Shown here: piece by piece, positions 63,429 through 64,000 of the stretch
How the letters are laid out: each line of letters begins with the position of its first letter
How positions within the stretch are numbered: the first letter of the stretch is position 1
Assembly (NCBI GenBank): GCA_030425145.1
Contig: JAUHVK010000022.1
Location: forward strand, 1-64,000
Length of the DNA: 64,000 nt
Reading direction: 5' to 3'
Origin: Alphaproteobacteria bacterium
GTDB lineage: Bacteria > Pseudomonadota > Alphaproteobacteria > Rhodobacterales > Rhodobacteraceae
Position numbers and translations under genes: made by a program
Notes under the pieces: model-generated
Databases searched by the model: none
What the model was told of the DNA's origin: nothing
What the model saw: the letters and a program-made list of their open reading frames with translations, nothing else

Positions 63429-64000
63429 TTACTGGCGCTGCGCTTCCAGAGCTGTGATCTCGTCATAGGCCGCAGTAAAACCCGACAGCGACATCGTCAC
63501 CGTGACGCGTTGATCCGGTGCCAGCGCCGGTACGATGGTCACGTTCGCCACACTGCCACGACGGAACGCAGCGACGTCCTCGGCGGTAAAGCCGACGCGG
63601 GCGTAGCAGCCCACCTGTGTGCAGAACGAAAAGTCATAGCGCTTGGCTTGGCCGGAATCGACGCGAACGTTCAGCTTTTCCGTCAACAGCGTTTCAAGAG
63701 GCACAACAAATGTTCCGCCAGCGGCTACCTGACCGGCATTGGGCAGGTTGAAGATGCTGACCTCTGCCACGCTGCCCCCGTTCTCATCACGCAGAAGCTG
63801 GTACATCTGGCAGGGCTCGGATCCTTCCTGAACGCGCAGACACTGAACTGCCCAGTCGCCATGTGTGCTTTTGACATAGGTGTTGTCGTCACCTTTCTGC
63901 TCGACCACCGGCTCGCCCGTATCCAGAACCGACACATCCGCGTTTGCGCCGGGGGTCTCGGTGGTCTCTGGGGTGGTGGACTCCTGCGCCATGGCTGCGC
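63429..64000 (-). CDS. Invasion-associated locus B (IalB) family protein, partial
   Basis: At least 187 residues; the reading frame is open to the window edge. The first ATG inside (63992) is preceded by Ala codons and gives a signal-peptidase-like AAMAQES, so it is probably within the signal peptide and the true start lies beyond 64000. The mature part has a Thr/Pro-rich linker, then HGDWAVQCLRVQEGSEPCQMYQLLRDENG and FCTQVGCYARVGFTAEDVAAFRRG, typical of IalB. Two Cys pairs suggest disulfides. Periplasmic or surface role, unknown in detail. Confidence 0.82.
   Translation of the reverse strand, partial: AAMAQESTTPETTETPGANADVSVLDTGEPVVEQKGDDNTYVKSTHGDWAVQCLRVQEGSEPCQMYQLLRDENGGSVAEVSIFNLPNAGQVAAGGTFVVPLETLLTEKLNVRVDSGQAKRYDFSFCTQVGCYARVGFTAEDVAAFRRGSVANVTIVPALAPDQRVTVTMSLSGFTAAYDEITALEAQRQ

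Overview
The window looks like chromosomal DNA of a Rhodobacteraceae (Roseobacter-group) alphaproteobacterium. The evidence is the high G+C, tight operons with 1-4 nt start/stop overlaps and many GTG/TTG starts, an L21 fused to a helix-hairpin-helix domain, a DUF1476 (F1-ATPase zeta) gene, paired dimethylglycine/sarcosine dehydrogenase-like genes, an AttH cassette and a lipid A cluster carrying lpxI rather than lpxH. This assignment rests on recognising families by eye; no search was run.

Layout. 1-720: an AT-rich, gene-poor stretch and tRNA-Ser(CGA). 720-6815: a DUF2059 protein, rplU-rpmA, a GNAT acetyltransferase, obgE and proB-proA. 6896-9881: an orphan ABC ATPase, a stand-alone FliG and two small secreted proteins that share a 14-residue Cys-loop motif. 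9950-14829: a DUF6314 protein, purB, a saccharopine-type lysine catabolism pair and a histidine phosphatase. 14905-17164: F1-ATPase zeta subunit and purC-purS-purQ. 17232-20335: a DctB/DctD two-component pair whose regulator lacks the GAFTGA loop. 20394-22927: ornithine cyclodeaminase and arginase, divergent from an Lrp-type regulator. 22924-25341: dsbB, a YqaA/DedA-type membrane protein, tRNA-Leu(CAA), a methyltransferase and a cytochrome c.

25568-30194: an AttH-type ABC exporter cassette with a PNPOx-like gene. 30402-35984: a MocA-like nucleotidyltransferase and two divergent DMGDH/sarcosine dehydrogenase-like paralogues. 36104-41925: a CorC-like protein, XerD, a large secreted hypothetical, a tiny membrane protein and aroK-aroB. 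41974-43748: ssb, a lytic transglycosylase and a lone Flp-like pilin. 43786-49998: a four-gene peptide-type ABC importer operon. 50216-63373: miaA, divergent from pyrH, frr-uppS-cdsA-dxr-rseP, a 52-aa membrane protein and bamA-ompH-fabZ-lpxA-lpxI-lpxB. The window ends inside an IalB-family gene.

The main physiological themes are amino-acid and osmolyte turnover (proline synthesis; arginine, lysine and dimethylglycine degradation), purine synthesis and envelope biogenesis. I see no CRISPR array, transposase, prophage or toxin-antitoxin module. The most unusual items are the shared Cys-loop motif in adjacent secreted proteins, the GAFTGA-less DctD, the possible island junction at tRNA-Ser, an interspersed 28-nt repeat with an attached hairpin, the D-for-E pilin and the missing lpxD.
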